Source: Segatella copri (GTDB lineage Bacteria; Bacteroidota; Bacteroidia; Bacteroidales; Bacteroidaceae). From it: a stretch of DNA of 18,865 nucleotides. Location: NCBI RefSeq assembly GCF_949820605.1, contig NZ_CATKVU010000005.1, forward strand, positions 1 through 18,865, written 5' to 3'. Numbering within the stretch: the stretch's first letter is position 1; each line of letters opens with the position of its first letter. The position numbers and the translations under genes are program-made. Shown piece after piece: positions 1 to 6,016 of this stretch. The notes under the pieces were generated by a model. That model did no database searches. It was not told the DNA's origin and saw nothing but the letters and a program-made list of their open reading frames with translations.

Positions 1-528
1 CGAGCATCCACCCTGAAGCCAATTTCAAGCAAGGATGAGGACGAGGGGCTTTATGCCCCGACCCCTAAATGTTTTAAATCTTATCTTCCTCTAAAACAAA
101 AACTTCTCACACACACACCTAGCGGTCGAACACCTATGTGTGTGAGTATTCCTTTTTTATTCTTAATAATAGTTATTTTGTGGAGGTATCTTTGTTTTTC
201 TCTTTGTATTCTTCTTTGGATATTTCTTAGGACGTTGATAAAACCATATATTTATAATTTACATAAAATCAGTATGTTATACCAATTAATGTTGGTAGAA
301 AACATGTTAATAAAAGGAAACTAATGAGAGGTGATTTGTTGATGTGATGATAGAATTTGCCACCAAAAATCTGTTATTAAGGGCAAAAAATGTCAGCAAA
401 TATACGAGTAACTGGGAAGACGCGCGCGTAATAATAGCTTGCTATTATTTTGAGGCAAAAAGAAATGTGTAAAGAAAAAAGAAAAAATAGAGAATATTGC
501 AGAAAAAAGAAAGATTTTCCTTAAAAAA
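1..528. other. Non-coding region upstream of the replication gene
   Basis: I see no convincing gene here. Small structures include a GGGGC/GCCCC hairpin at 45-59, a 10-bp inverted repeat at 106-146 listed separately, and an AATAATAG/CTATTATT hairpin at 430-449 followed by a short T run. The motif RGGCAAAAA occurs near 381, 453 and 693, which could be degenerate iterons but is weak. The region is AT-rich apart from its first 130 bases. By position, between the second recombinase and the candidate initiator, it could hold the replication origin; that is inference only. Confidence 0.4.
106..146. repeat. 10-bp inverted repeat with CACCTA direct repeats
   Basis: CTCACACACA (106-115) is the exact reverse complement of TGTGTGTGAG (137-146). 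The 21-nt loop between them is bounded by two direct copies of CACCTA. It is a clear potential cruciform in an otherwise gene-free stretch. Its function is unknown; an origin or recombination element is possible. Confidence 0.5.
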
Positions 529-560
529 TTTGGTGGATTTAGAAAATCTTTGTAATTTTG
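529..560 (+). promoter_or_regulatory. Bacteroidota promoter P1 (rep leader)
   Basis: TTTG at 529-532 and TAATTTTG (matching TAnnTTTG) at 553-560 are separated by exactly 20 bp, the canonical Bacteroidota sigma-ABfr arrangement. Transcription should start near 567 and run into the terminated leader at 567-673. Confidence 0.65.
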
Positions 561-596
561 CAACCGAAAGAAGGCGATAATATCGCTTTTAAGCAC

Positions 597-645
597 CACG
601 CCTTCTGTTCATTTAAAATTTTCATTTAAATTAATCGAAGGCGTG
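597..645 (+). promoter_or_regulatory. Anti-terminator stem competing with the leader terminator
   Basis: CACGCCTTC (597-605) is the perfect reverse complement of GAAGGCGTG (637-645), with a 31-nt AT-rich loop. The last five bases of the right arm (641-645) are also the left arm of the terminator stem. Forming this stem should prevent termination. What would switch the two folds is not visible. Confidence 0.5.
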
Positions 646-673
646 AGGATTGGAACCCCCCACGCTTTTTTTT
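641..673 (+). terminator. Intrinsic terminator of the rep leader
   Basis: GCGTG (641-645) pairs with CACGC (661-665). Two further G-C pairs lie beyond a mismatch, and eight T residues follow (666-673). The terminator lies between promoters P1 and P2. Confidence 0.65.
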
Positions 674-702
674 GTCCAAAAGCGAACTTTTTAGGGCAAA
701 AA

Positions 703-734
703 TTTGGTCAGTTCAAAAAAAAGATATATCTTTG
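703..734 (+). promoter_or_regulatory. Bacteroidota promoter P2 (rep)
   Basis: TTTG at 703-706 and TATCTTTG at 727-734 are separated by 20 bp. The start site would be near 741, giving the rep gene an untranslated leader of about 185 nt. It lies directly after the terminator of the P1 transcript. Confidence 0.7.
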
Positions 735-810
735 CCGCCGATAATGCCAATGACGAAGGTTCCAAATATAATCGTCAGCGGTTATTTATGATTTAAATAG
801 AAAATGTTAT

Positions 811-939
811 ATGAACGCAATAGCAGCAAGGATTCATTTCCTACAGGTATATCCAGTCTTGGATTGTGTTACGGCTCAAAAGGACGTAATCGCCTCTCTG
901 TGTTTGCAGCAGAGAGGAGGTTACTATGGAGAAGCGTAA
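811..939 (+). CDS. Candidate leader peptide overlapping the rep start
   Basis: This 42-codon frame (begins MNAIAARIHF, ends GGYYGEA) starts downstream of P2 and stops 14 nt inside the rep gene. It runs straight through the hairpin (893-917) that covers the rep ribosome-binding site. Translating it would open that hairpin, and terminating ribosomes could restart at 926. This is the logic of tap-repA leader peptides in enterobacterial plasmids. An overlapping frame starting at ATG 804 (about 55 codons) could do the same, so the choice of frame is uncertain. No homologue is recognised and no Shine-Dalgarno is visible. Confidence 0.35.
   Translation: MNAIAARIHFLQVYPVLDCVTAQKDVIASLCLQQRGGYYGEA
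893..920 (+). promoter_or_regulatory. Hairpin masking the rep ribosome-binding site
   Basis: CCTCTCTG (893-900) pairs perfectly with CAGAGAGG (910-917) around a short loop. The paired strand runs into the AGGAGG Shine-Dalgarno (915-920), which lies 5 nt before the ATG at 926. A strong Shine-Dalgarno is uncommon in this phylum, and here half of it is sequestered, which suggests translational control of rep. Confidence 0.6.
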
Positions 940-2473
940 TCAAAATAATCAGCAGTCTCAAAAGGACTTAAAGTACATCAATGTACCTCTCTCCATCGTC
1001 AAGAAGCGATGGTTCAAGGGGGAGAATGCCGTGCGTGCGTGGTTCTTCTACGCATGGAATGCCCTTATGTCCCGTTATGATGCCGATGTTATGGTCAAGG
1101 GACAGACGTTTCACCTTACAGAGGGGGAGACTATATGCACACGAAGCTATCTTTCAGAGTCTTTGGGTATCAAAGATTCTATGGCAAAAAGTAGCACAGA
1201 CAGTCTCAAACGTACAGGAGCTATCGCTGTTAAGCAAGAGGTTATATCTAAGGATATAAATAATGCGAAGAACAGTGTGAGCCGTGTGGCGGTCAATGGC
1301 ATACCTACCCCAAACGAGCCATACGTCAAGATGTATTTCCCTGTTGACGTTGCTGATTTCTGGTCAACTCCTTATCTTGCTCAGCTCTATACATATATGG
1401 TATGCAATGCTTGGCATGAGAACACTTGGATTGTGGGTACAGGTTGCCATGCCCAGCAAATTACTCCTGGAGATTTCCTGTTCTCGTATGAGAAGGTAGC
1501 AAAGGCGTTGAAATGCAATCAATGGAGATTTAAGGAACTGCTTAAGTTACTGGAAAAGATTGGTGCCATCACTCGTGTGAAGAGGGTAGGAAACAGAGGT
1601 GTGCTCATACATTTGAATCTTTATCCTCAGGCAAAGCAACAGGTAAAGACCAATGACAGTGCAAATAAGGGTCTGGAAGCTCATGTCGAGCAGTCAAAGC
1701 CTACATTATCCCCTACCCCATCTGTCAAGCCTGTAGCAGCCAAGAACGAGGTAATGAACCCTTCACGCCAGATAAGCAAAGAAATACTCGATACACCTGT
1801 AACAGAGGCTATAAAGTATCTTTTCTTTAACAAGAAGAAAAACAAGGATATTGATCGCCTCAATGACATCATATCATATGTGAACGAGAATATGCCAGCG
1901 GACTTCCCTGCCGAGCAGTTAAAGCCAGCCATGGACTATTATTTCAAGGAGTATGGTGACGACTATATAGAAAGAAAGAAAGTCGTTAAGGCTATTGGTG
2001 AGTTCAAGGGACTTTTGGCTAGATCTCTTTCCACCAAAGCCAATAGGGAAAGTAAAATTCAAGAACTCAATCGACAGATAGCAGAGGAGGAGAACAAGTA
2101 TAAGGCATTTAACGAAAAATGGAAGACCATTGGAGAGAATTTCAAAATGTATATGGAAAAAGAGGACTGGATCAGTACGTTGAATCCAGAAACTATAGAT
2201 TCTATGTATCATACTCTTTGGTATGCAAATCTGAAGGGTACTTTCGTTGAAGAGAGCCTTTTGAAAAAGGGGAAAAGTATAAACTGCCCTTCTTCGTGGG
2301 ATGCTCAAACTAGCAAATGGGCAAATTACATCGTAAGGTTCTTTGAGTGCATCGATAATGTGGACGCATTAAGAGAGATATACCGAGCTATTTCGGAAAA
2401 CAGATATGCAGAATTTCGAAGCATTTACGAAAAGAAAACAGCGGAATTGAATAAACTTAAAAATGTGATATAG
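926..2473 (+). CDS. Candidate plasmid replication initiator with tandem winged helices
   Basis: The 515-residue protein contains two winged-helix-like units that align without gaps: residues 65-100 (TEGE to GAI) and 180-215 (TPGD to GAI). They share T, G, L, K, L and the final GAI at identical spacing. This recalls DnaD-type or phage replisome-organiser domains and the WH1-WH2 plan of plasmid initiators such as RepE. A polar linker (about 240-280) leads to a helical, charged C-terminal half with a coiled-coil stretch near 375-405. The start at 926 has AGGAGG 5 nt upstream and a masking hairpin. A long controlled leader, the lack of any other initiator candidate and the nearby parAB locus support a replication role. 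It does not look like the common Rep_3 initiators of Bacteroides plasmids. The role is inferred; a DNA-binding regulator is the alternative. Confidence 0.6.
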   Translation: MEKRNQNNQQSQKDLKYINVPLSIVKKRWFKGENAVRAWFFYAWNALMSRYDADVMVKGQTFHLTEGETICTRSYLSESLGIKDSMAKSSTDSLKRTGAIAVKQEVISKDINNAKNSVSRVAVNGIPTPNEPYVKMYFPVDVADFWSTPYLAQLYTYMVCNAWHENTWIVGTGCHAQQITPGDFLFSYEKVAKALKCNQWRFKELLKLLEKIGAITRVKRVGNRGVLIHLNLYPQAKQQVKTNDSANKGLEAHVEQSKPTLSPTPSVKPVAAKNEVMNPSRQISKEILDTPVTEAIKYLFFNKKKNKDIDRLNDIISYVNENMPADFPAEQLKPAMDYYFKEYGDDYIERKKVVKAIGEFKGLLARSLSTKANRESKIQELNRQIAEEENKYKAFNEKWKTIGENFKMYMEKEDWISTLNPETIDSMYHTLWYANLKGTFVEESLLKKGKSINCPSSWDAQTSKWANYIVRFFECIDNVDALREIYRAISENRYAEFRSIYEKKTAELNKLKNVI

Positions 2474-2474
2474 T

Positions 2475-2765
2475 ATGAATATAATAGGGGCAAAGGAAAT
2501 ATCATTGGGTGTCGACAAGATACTTGGGTGTGACAGTGAGGTCTGTGACTTCGATGACGAGACTGTATATGTCAATACTGGTGAGGAGTCCTTGGATTTT
2601 GATGAACTGTTGAAGTTGCGCAAGAAATATCGCATAGAGGCCATTCTTGTGAGTGATACAGGTGATGACAATCTGGTTCTTCAGATAGACATCCGTACTG
2701 ATGAGCAGAGACAATTTGACAAGGAGGTTGGAGAAGAACTGCTGTCTCAAAATTGTGAGAGGTAA
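2475..2765 (+). CDS. Small acidic protein of unknown function
   Basis: The 96-residue protein starts one base after the stop codon of the candidate initiator, so the two are almost certainly co-transcribed and translationally coupled. It is rich in Asp and Glu (for example CDFDDET and TGEESLDFDELL) with no signal peptide or membrane segment. I do not recognise the family. Tight coupling to the initiator suggests a partner or modulator of replication, such as a binding protein or copy-number factor, but nothing in the sequence proves it. No promoter is seen between the two genes. Confidence 0.6.
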   Translation: MNIIGAKEISLGVDKILGCDSEVCDFDDETVYVNTGEESLDFDELLKLRKKYRIEAILVSDTGDDNLVLQIDIRTDEQRQFDKEVGEELLSQNCER

Positions 2766-2872
2766 GCCCCTTAGAATTATATTTGCTCAAGCGAATACAA
2801 TGCTTGCAGTTGATAATCAATATATTATGTGTTATTAGATATAGGTGCTAAATATGCTTGTAGAATATTTGC

Positions 2873-2935
2873 TAACTTTACTAAGTTAGTAAAGTTATCT
2901 AAAAGTATAAACTTAGTTAAATTTACAAAGCTTTC
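2873..2935. repeat. 9-bp repeat array 1 (upstream of parA)
   Basis: Seven consecutive 9-bp units fit the degenerate consensus WAASTTAGY; the clearest are TAAGTTAGT and AAACTTAGT. The array ends exactly where the -33 box of the parA promoter begins. It is a candidate centromere and/or operator for the ribbon-helix-helix ParB. Confidence 0.6.
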
Positions 2936-2966
2936 TTTGCGGTATGCAAGATTCTTTGTATATTTG
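2936..2966 (+). promoter_or_regulatory. parA promoter
   Basis: TTTG (2936-2939) and TATATTTG (2959-2966) have a 19-bp spacer, with a start expected near 2973, about 20 nt before the parA ATG. Repeat array 1 abuts the -33 box, so occupancy of the array could repress the operon. Confidence 0.7.
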
Positions 2967-2992
2967 CAGCATAATAACAAAATAAGTAATAT

Positions 2993-3622
2993 ATGGCAAA
3001 GATCATTGTATTTTCAAATCTGAAGGGTGGTGTAGGCAAGAGTACTTTGTGCTGTCACTTTGCCCACTTCCTAGTAGCAAAGAACCAGAAAGTTGCTGTG
3101 CTAGATGCAGACCTTTCCCACAACATCTATAACTTGCGCCAACGAGAACTGGCCAAAGTTAAAGATGCAGTTAAGCCTTGGGAGGTTTGGACTCTAGATG
3201 CAGCTGCGAGTACTGATGCCGTCATAGAACGAGCAAAGACGCTTCCAGGCTATGTCTTGATAGACTGTCCGGGAACACTAAACGACCCTGCTCTACTGAA
3301 GGTTTTTCAAGCTGCTGATGCAGCTGTTATTCCTTTTAGATACGATGATTTTATGATCGATTCTACATTCACCTTCACAAAAGTCTTGATGAAGGAAGCA
3401 CCACAGGCGAAGAAAATCTATGTGCCAAACATCATCAAGATGGGTGTTAGGTATGCGCTCCAGGAGTCAGCTACGGAAATGTTCAGCAAAGCTGGCGTAG
3501 TTACATTCCGTGTAAAAGATGGTGTTGCAATTCAGCGATTATCTACGCTTTATGCACAAGATCAATATCAGGAAGCAGCAACGGCAGGTGCGTTTAATGC
3601 TATATATGAGGTAGTTAGATAA
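2993..3622 (+). CDS. parA: ParA-type partition ATPase
   Basis: A 209-residue deviant-Walker ATPase that should move plasmid copies apart on the nucleoid together with the ParB encoded downstream. Visible motifs are Walker A KGGVGKST (11-18) with the signature Lys, the DAD segment (38-40) in the Walker A' position, and Walker B VLIDCPG (88-94). It is short and has no N-terminal DNA-binding extension, as in type Ib partition ATPases (ParF-like). Such ATPases work with small ribbon-helix-helix centromere-binding proteins, which matches the neighbour. The ATG at 2993 follows a good promoter. The three 9-bp arrays around parA and parB are the likely centromere. Confidence 0.88.
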   Translation: MAKIIVFSNLKGGVGKSTLCCHFAHFLVAKNQKVAVLDADLSHNIYNLRQRELAKVKDAVKPWEVWTLDAAASTDAVIERAKTLPGYVLIDCPGTLNDPALLKVFQAADAAVIPFRYDDFMIDSTFTFTKVLMKEAPQAKKIYVPNIIKMGVRYALQESATEMFSKAGVVTFRVKDGVAIQRLSTLYAQDQYQEAATAGAFNAIYEVVR

Positions 3623-3631
3623 ATGCATTAC

Positions 3632-3703
3632 AAATATTACTAACTTAGCAAACTTAGCAAAGTTAGCAAGGTTAATAAAGTTAGCACACTTAATAAATTT
3701 AAT
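3632..3703. repeat. 9-bp repeat array 2 (between parA and parB)
   Basis: Eight tandem 9-bp units fill the parA-parB gap: AAATATTAC, TAACTTAGC, AAACTTAGC, AAAGTTAGC, then more diverged copies ending with AAATTTAAT. The consensus matches arrays 1 and 3. The first 18 bases or so recur almost exactly at the start of array 3. This is the most regular of the three arrays. Confidence 0.7.
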
Positions 3704-3708
3704 AAGAT

Positions 3709-4086
3709 ATGAACAAGAAGAAAACAACAACACAAGATATGAGCGAGTTTGGAAGTATCGAAGGATTTGGTGACCTCATGGGAACTACACCAGATTCTTC
3801 TAATCGTGGCATCGGGGAGTTGCATGGTGAGAAGAAAACCGAAAAGACACCTTCTAAGAGGGCTGTCAAAGGTGCAGCTGCAGGTTGCAAGGTTGGATAT
3901 ACACGCCATACGTATATGCTGCCTCAAAAGATGATAGAGCAAATTAAAGCTGTATCGCAGTTCTTTGGAATAACAGAGTCTTCTTCTGCTGAGCAGTTGA
4001 TACAAAAGGGACTTGAAGCAATCGAGGCCGTGCATGGTAAAAAAGCCGTAACGCTCCAAAAAACAAAGAGTTTGTTTGAAAAATAG
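3709..4086 (+). CDS. Ribbon-helix-helix ParB-like centromere-binding protein
   Basis: The 125-residue protein has a polar, probably disordered N-terminal half (1-62). It ends in a segment typical of ribbon-helix-helix dimers: a short strand YTRHTYMLP (about 64-72) followed by two helices (KMIEQIKAVSQFFG and SAEQLIQKGLEAIEAV). Its position directly after parA, the size and the fold fit the ParG/Omega class of type Ib partition. Those proteins bind arrays of short tandem repeats with a flexible tail that stimulates the ATPase. Repeat arrays of one family sit on both sides of the gene. The ParB role rests on context and a predicted fold rather than on a recognised family name. Confidence 0.72.
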   Translation: MNKKKTTTQDMSEFGSIEGFGDLMGTTPDSSNRGIGELHGEKKTEKTPSKRAVKGAAAGCKVGYTRHTYMLPQKMIEQIKAVSQFFGITESSSAEQLIQKGLEAIEAVHGKKAVTLQKTKSLFEK

Positions 4087-4087
4087 C

Positions 4088-4132
4088 AAATATTACTAAC
4101 TTAGGTAACTTTGTAAGGTTAACAAACTTAGT
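4088..4132. repeat. 9-bp repeat array 3 (after parB)
   Basis: Five 9-bp units (AAATATTAC, TAACTTAGG, TAACTTTGT, AAGGTTAAC, AAACTTAGT) share the consensus and starting unit of array 2. They end just before the ATG at 4140, so the next gene may belong to the same regulon. Confidence 0.62.
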
Positions 4133-4139
4133 AAATAAT

Positions 4140-4550
4140 ATGAGTCAAGCAGAAGTAGATGCAGCTAACAAGCTGATAATAGATTCAATCACGAAATACA
4201 AAGTCATCGTTGCAGGATGTAGAGACTTTGCTGATTACGAACTGCTGAAGGAGAAGTGTGACTTCTATCTTCAGAATAAGAAACCGGAAAATATCGTGAT
4301 CGTCTCCGGTCATGCCAGTGGTGCTGATGACCTGTGTGAACGCTATGCCCAGGAACGAGGCTTGCAGCTGGAGACGTTTCCTGCTAACTGGAAAGCCCAT
4401 GGTAGGGCAGCCGGACCAATCCGTAACGCTCAAATGGCTAGCGTGGCTCACGCCCTCATAGCGTTTTGGGACGGTAAAAGTCGGGAATCAAAGAACATGA
4501 TAGATACGGCTACCAAACGAGGCTTACAGGTGGCTGTGGTTAGATATTAA
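4140..4550 (+). CDS. SLOG-superfamily protein (DUF2493 / YspA-like)
   Basis: The 136-residue protein has a Rossmann-like nucleotide-binding fold of the SLOG (DprA/LOG/YspA) group. Visible signatures are strand KVIVAGCRDF (21-30), SGHASGAD (56-63) forming the phosphate-binding loop, GRAAGPIRNAQM (88-99) and AFWDGKSRESKNMI (108-121). DUF2493 members are common on phages and plasmids. They are thought to sense or process nucleotide-derived ligands, but their substrates are unknown. The gene follows array 3 in the par run, and its first 43 bases are partly duplicated at 5138-5180. The family call is firm; the role here is not known. Confidence 0.8.
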   Translation: MSQAEVDAANKLIIDSITKYKVIVAGCRDFADYELLKEKCDFYLQNKKPENIVIVSGHASGADDLCERYAQERGLQLETFPANWKAHGRAAGPIRNAQMASVAHALIAFWDGKSRESKNMIDTATKRGLQVAVVRY

Positions 4551-4569
4551 CAAATAAAACACATAGGTT

Positions 4570-4920
4570 ATGAAACAGAATCAAAACAACATAGAATGCG
4601 CTCCTACTAAACAAGAGGAAGGAGTTGCAAATTGTTTAATACAGATGTGCAAGGACTCCAATGCTGCTATTACTTCCTTTAGTATGAGCTGCGAAGATGG
4701 CTACGAAGTAACGATTTCAGCTCGCAAGAAGGGAAAGAGGACATATAACGAGTTCTCTCTAGAAGAGTTTGAGACTATCAAGGCTATGGCAAAAGAGAAG
4801 CTTGACCAGGCAGAGGACAAGCAGAAGCTCCAGGACATCATCGATGTTTGCGATAGCAATATTGAAGATATCAAGGAAAAGGAGCAGGAGAAAGAAGACG
4901 GACCAATCCCACAACATTAA
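4570..4920 (+). CDS. Small acidic helical protein, unknown function
   Basis: The 116-residue protein begins 19 nt after the SLOG gene stop, so it is probably co-transcribed. The middle (about 40-70) looks like a small alpha/beta segment (SCEDGYEVTISARKKG, then NEFSLEEFETIKAMAKEKL). The C-terminal third is strongly charged and helical (DQAEDKQKLQDIIDV, EDIKEKEQEKEDG). There is no signal peptide or membrane segment. No family is recognised. A minus-strand frame opposite it is only a shadow. Confidence 0.6.
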   Translation: MKQNQNNIECAPTKQEEGVANCLIQMCKDSNAAITSFSMSCEDGYEVTISARKKGKRTYNEFSLEEFETIKAMAKEKLDQAEDKQKLQDIIDVCDSNIEDIKEKEQEKEDGPIPQH

Positions 4921-4931
4921 CAATATAGCAA

Positions 4932-5141
4932 ATGAAACTAAGATTAGCAAGAAAGATATTATCTAGAAACAACTCCAATAAAGCAAATTATTGGAATGGC
5001 TACACACATAGCTCTATAGAAAGTTTTATCTTCTTTTCAAAAAATGAACGTGTTCGGAAAGCCTTAAGAACAGCTTGTAAGTTTTCAACTCCACCAGCCC
5101 CACTTTCAAGGCCATCACAACAACAAATCAGTGCAATATGA
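4932..5141 (+). CDS. Possible 69-residue protein or decayed gene
   Basis: An open frame begins 11 nt after the previous gene and ends in an ATGA overlap with the gene fragment at 5138. The N-terminal part is basic (MKLRLARKILSRNNSNK). The C-terminal part (VRKALRTACKFSTPPAPLSR) is Pro/Ser-rich and looks unrelated, as if two pieces had been joined. Spacing fits an operon gene, but composition and the neighbouring fragment make a remnant equally likely. Confidence 0.3.
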   Translation: MKLRLARKILSRNNSNKANYWNGYTHSSIESFIFFSKNERVRKALRTACKFSTPPAPLSRPSQQQISAI

Positions 5142-5185
5142 GTCAAGTAGATATAGATGCAGCTAACAAGCTGATAATAGCATAA
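5138..5185 (+). pseudogene. Truncated duplicate of the SLOG gene start
   Basis: Bases 5138-5180 match the first 43 bases of the SLOG gene (4140-4182) with three mismatches. The frame (MSQVDIDAANKLIIA) then stops, where the intact gene continues. This is the 5' stump of a second copy, cut off where the AT-rich segment starting near 5186 begins. Confidence 0.75.
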
Positions 5186-5213
5186 GCAAATAGATAAATA
5201 TAATAAAATCAAA

Positions 5214-5864
5214 ATGAAGAAGTTATTATTTCTCAAAAAAAATAAAATAGATATTATGCAAAGAGCGATAGTCACTCTTTGCATAATATCTATTCCTTTT
5301 TTTCAATCGTTTTCTAAAAGGTATTCAAAGACAAACTTAAAGATAGATATTCCTTCTGAGAATATTCATTTTAGAATGCAAGTATATAAAGGCAAAAACT
5401 ATTTTATTTTACCGAAAGTAGCTTCACACTCTTTAAATAAATATATGGATAATGAAAGAATTTGGCAATGGGAGAAAACATATATTATTGGCAAAACAAA
5501 TGTAATATTAGACAGTTTAAAAGTTGGAGACATCGTTGGAGATATATGTACTGGTTTTTATAAAATTCGTAAGAAAACTTCTTTTAGATTATTATATTTT
5601 ATTCCACCACAAAAAATAGGATATGTCATATTACCTTATATGTATAACGAAAAAGCAAATAGACTTTATATTAAAAATATTAGCGATTATATAACTACAC
5701 CAGATACAAAATACCTCTATTCTATAGATGATAATCACCTTATATGGATAGAAAATACACCATCTTATGAAAAAATACCAAATGAAGTATGTCGTTTGCA
5801 GATATATAATCATCCATCTCTAAGCGTAGAGAGAGAATTAAAGGAAAAATATCTTAAGGAATAA
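5214..5864 (+). CDS. Membrane-anchored or exported protein, unknown function
   Basis: Up to 216 residues. The start is uncertain: ATG 5214 gives MKKLLFLKKNK, while ATG 5256 gives MQRAIVTLCIISIPFF. Either way a basic end and one hydrophobic segment (about 18-31 of the long form) suggest a signal anchor or signal peptide, with the rest outside the cytoplasm. The remainder is rich in Lys, Ile, Tyr and Asn with no motif I know. The gene is more AT-rich than its neighbours and begins just after the truncated SLOG copy, which suggests it was inserted by transfer. A perfect 20-bp inverted repeat (5246-5294) covers the second start codon and the hydrophobic segment. No clear promoter is seen. Confidence 0.55.
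   Translation: MKKLLFLKKNKIDIMQRAIVTLCIISIPFFQSFSKRYSKTNLKIDIPSENIHFRMQVYKGKNYFILPKVASHSLNKYMDNERIWQWEKTYIIGKTNVILDSLKVGDIVGDICTGFYKIRKKTSFRLLYFIPPQKIGYVILPYMYNEKANRLYIKNISDYITTPDTKYLYSIDDNHLIWIENTPSYEKIPNEVCRLQIYNHPSLSVERELKEKYLKE
5246..5294. repeat. Perfect 20-bp inverted repeat inside a gene start
   Basis: The left arm 5246-5265 and right arm 5275-5294 are exact reverse complements around a 9-nt loop. The left flank carries an A8 run and the right flank a T7 run, so it could be a bidirectional intrinsic terminator. It includes the alternative start codon at 5256. Confidence 0.75.
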
Positions 5865-5923
5865 TAGTCCTAATGGCATAAAATACATCCAACTAGCTTT
5901 GCAGAAAGGTAAAAATAAAATAA

Positions 5924-6016
5924 AGTTCGATAAAATTAAAATATAATCGAACTACAAAATAATCTCGAAATAACTGCTAAAAATCTTGGTAGTTATTTCG
6001 ATTTTTTGTATCTTTG
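5924..6016 (+). promoter_or_regulatory. Promoter and paired dyads before serine recombinase 1
   Basis: Two inverted repeats lie in a row: AGTTCGAT (5924-5931) with ATCGAACT (5946-5953), and CGAAATAACT (5966-5975) with AGTTATTTCG (5991-6000). The -7 box TATCTTTG is at 6009-6016 with a weak CTTG near 5984. The element TCGAAAT recurs at 5965, in reverse at 5995, and at 6020. Arms of related sequence directly before a serine recombinase gene fit a res-type recombination site that also serves as the operator. The T run after the second dyad could also make it a terminator. Confidence 0.5.

Larger units (their letters stand above)
567..673 (+). ncRNA. Short terminated leader RNA / attenuator
   Basis: The predicted P1 transcript is about 107 nt long and ends at a good intrinsic terminator (641-673). 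It contains a small GCGATA/TATCGC hairpin (574-586). It also contains a 9-bp stem (597-605 with 637-645) that uses the same bases as the left arm of the terminator. The RNA could therefore fold in two mutually exclusive ways, as an attenuator does. It could equally be a stable small RNA for copy-number control. No known RNA family is recognised. Confidence 0.45.

Noticed and set aside
136..324. A 62-codon hydrophobic frame near the window start
   Set aside because: It begins inside the arm of the inverted repeat, has no promoter or ribosome-binding site, and its Phe/Leu/Ile-rich composition follows from T-rich DNA.
757..771. Possible antisense promoter (TATATTTG on the minus strand at 771-764) opposite the rep leader
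   Set aside because: There is no TTTG-like -33 box at the required distance. A counter-transcribed RNA cannot be supported from sequence alone.
1919..2308. A 129-codon minus-strand frame inside the rep gene
   Set aside because: It overlaps the coding body of the initiator completely and has no promoter or family resemblance.
3640..4089. A 149-codon minus-strand frame opposite parB
   Set aside because: Its repeated TLL/SLL ends are just the 9-bp arrays read backwards, and the plus-strand frame has the ribbon-helix-helix pattern and operon spacing.
2873..4132. The short repeats as a CRISPR array
   Set aside because: Units are only 9 bp, unspaced and degenerate, with genes between the arrays and no cas genes.
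5246..5294. The 20-bp inverted repeats as sites for an invertible promoter
   Set aside because: Only 9 bases lie between the arms, too short for a switchable segment carrying a promoter.
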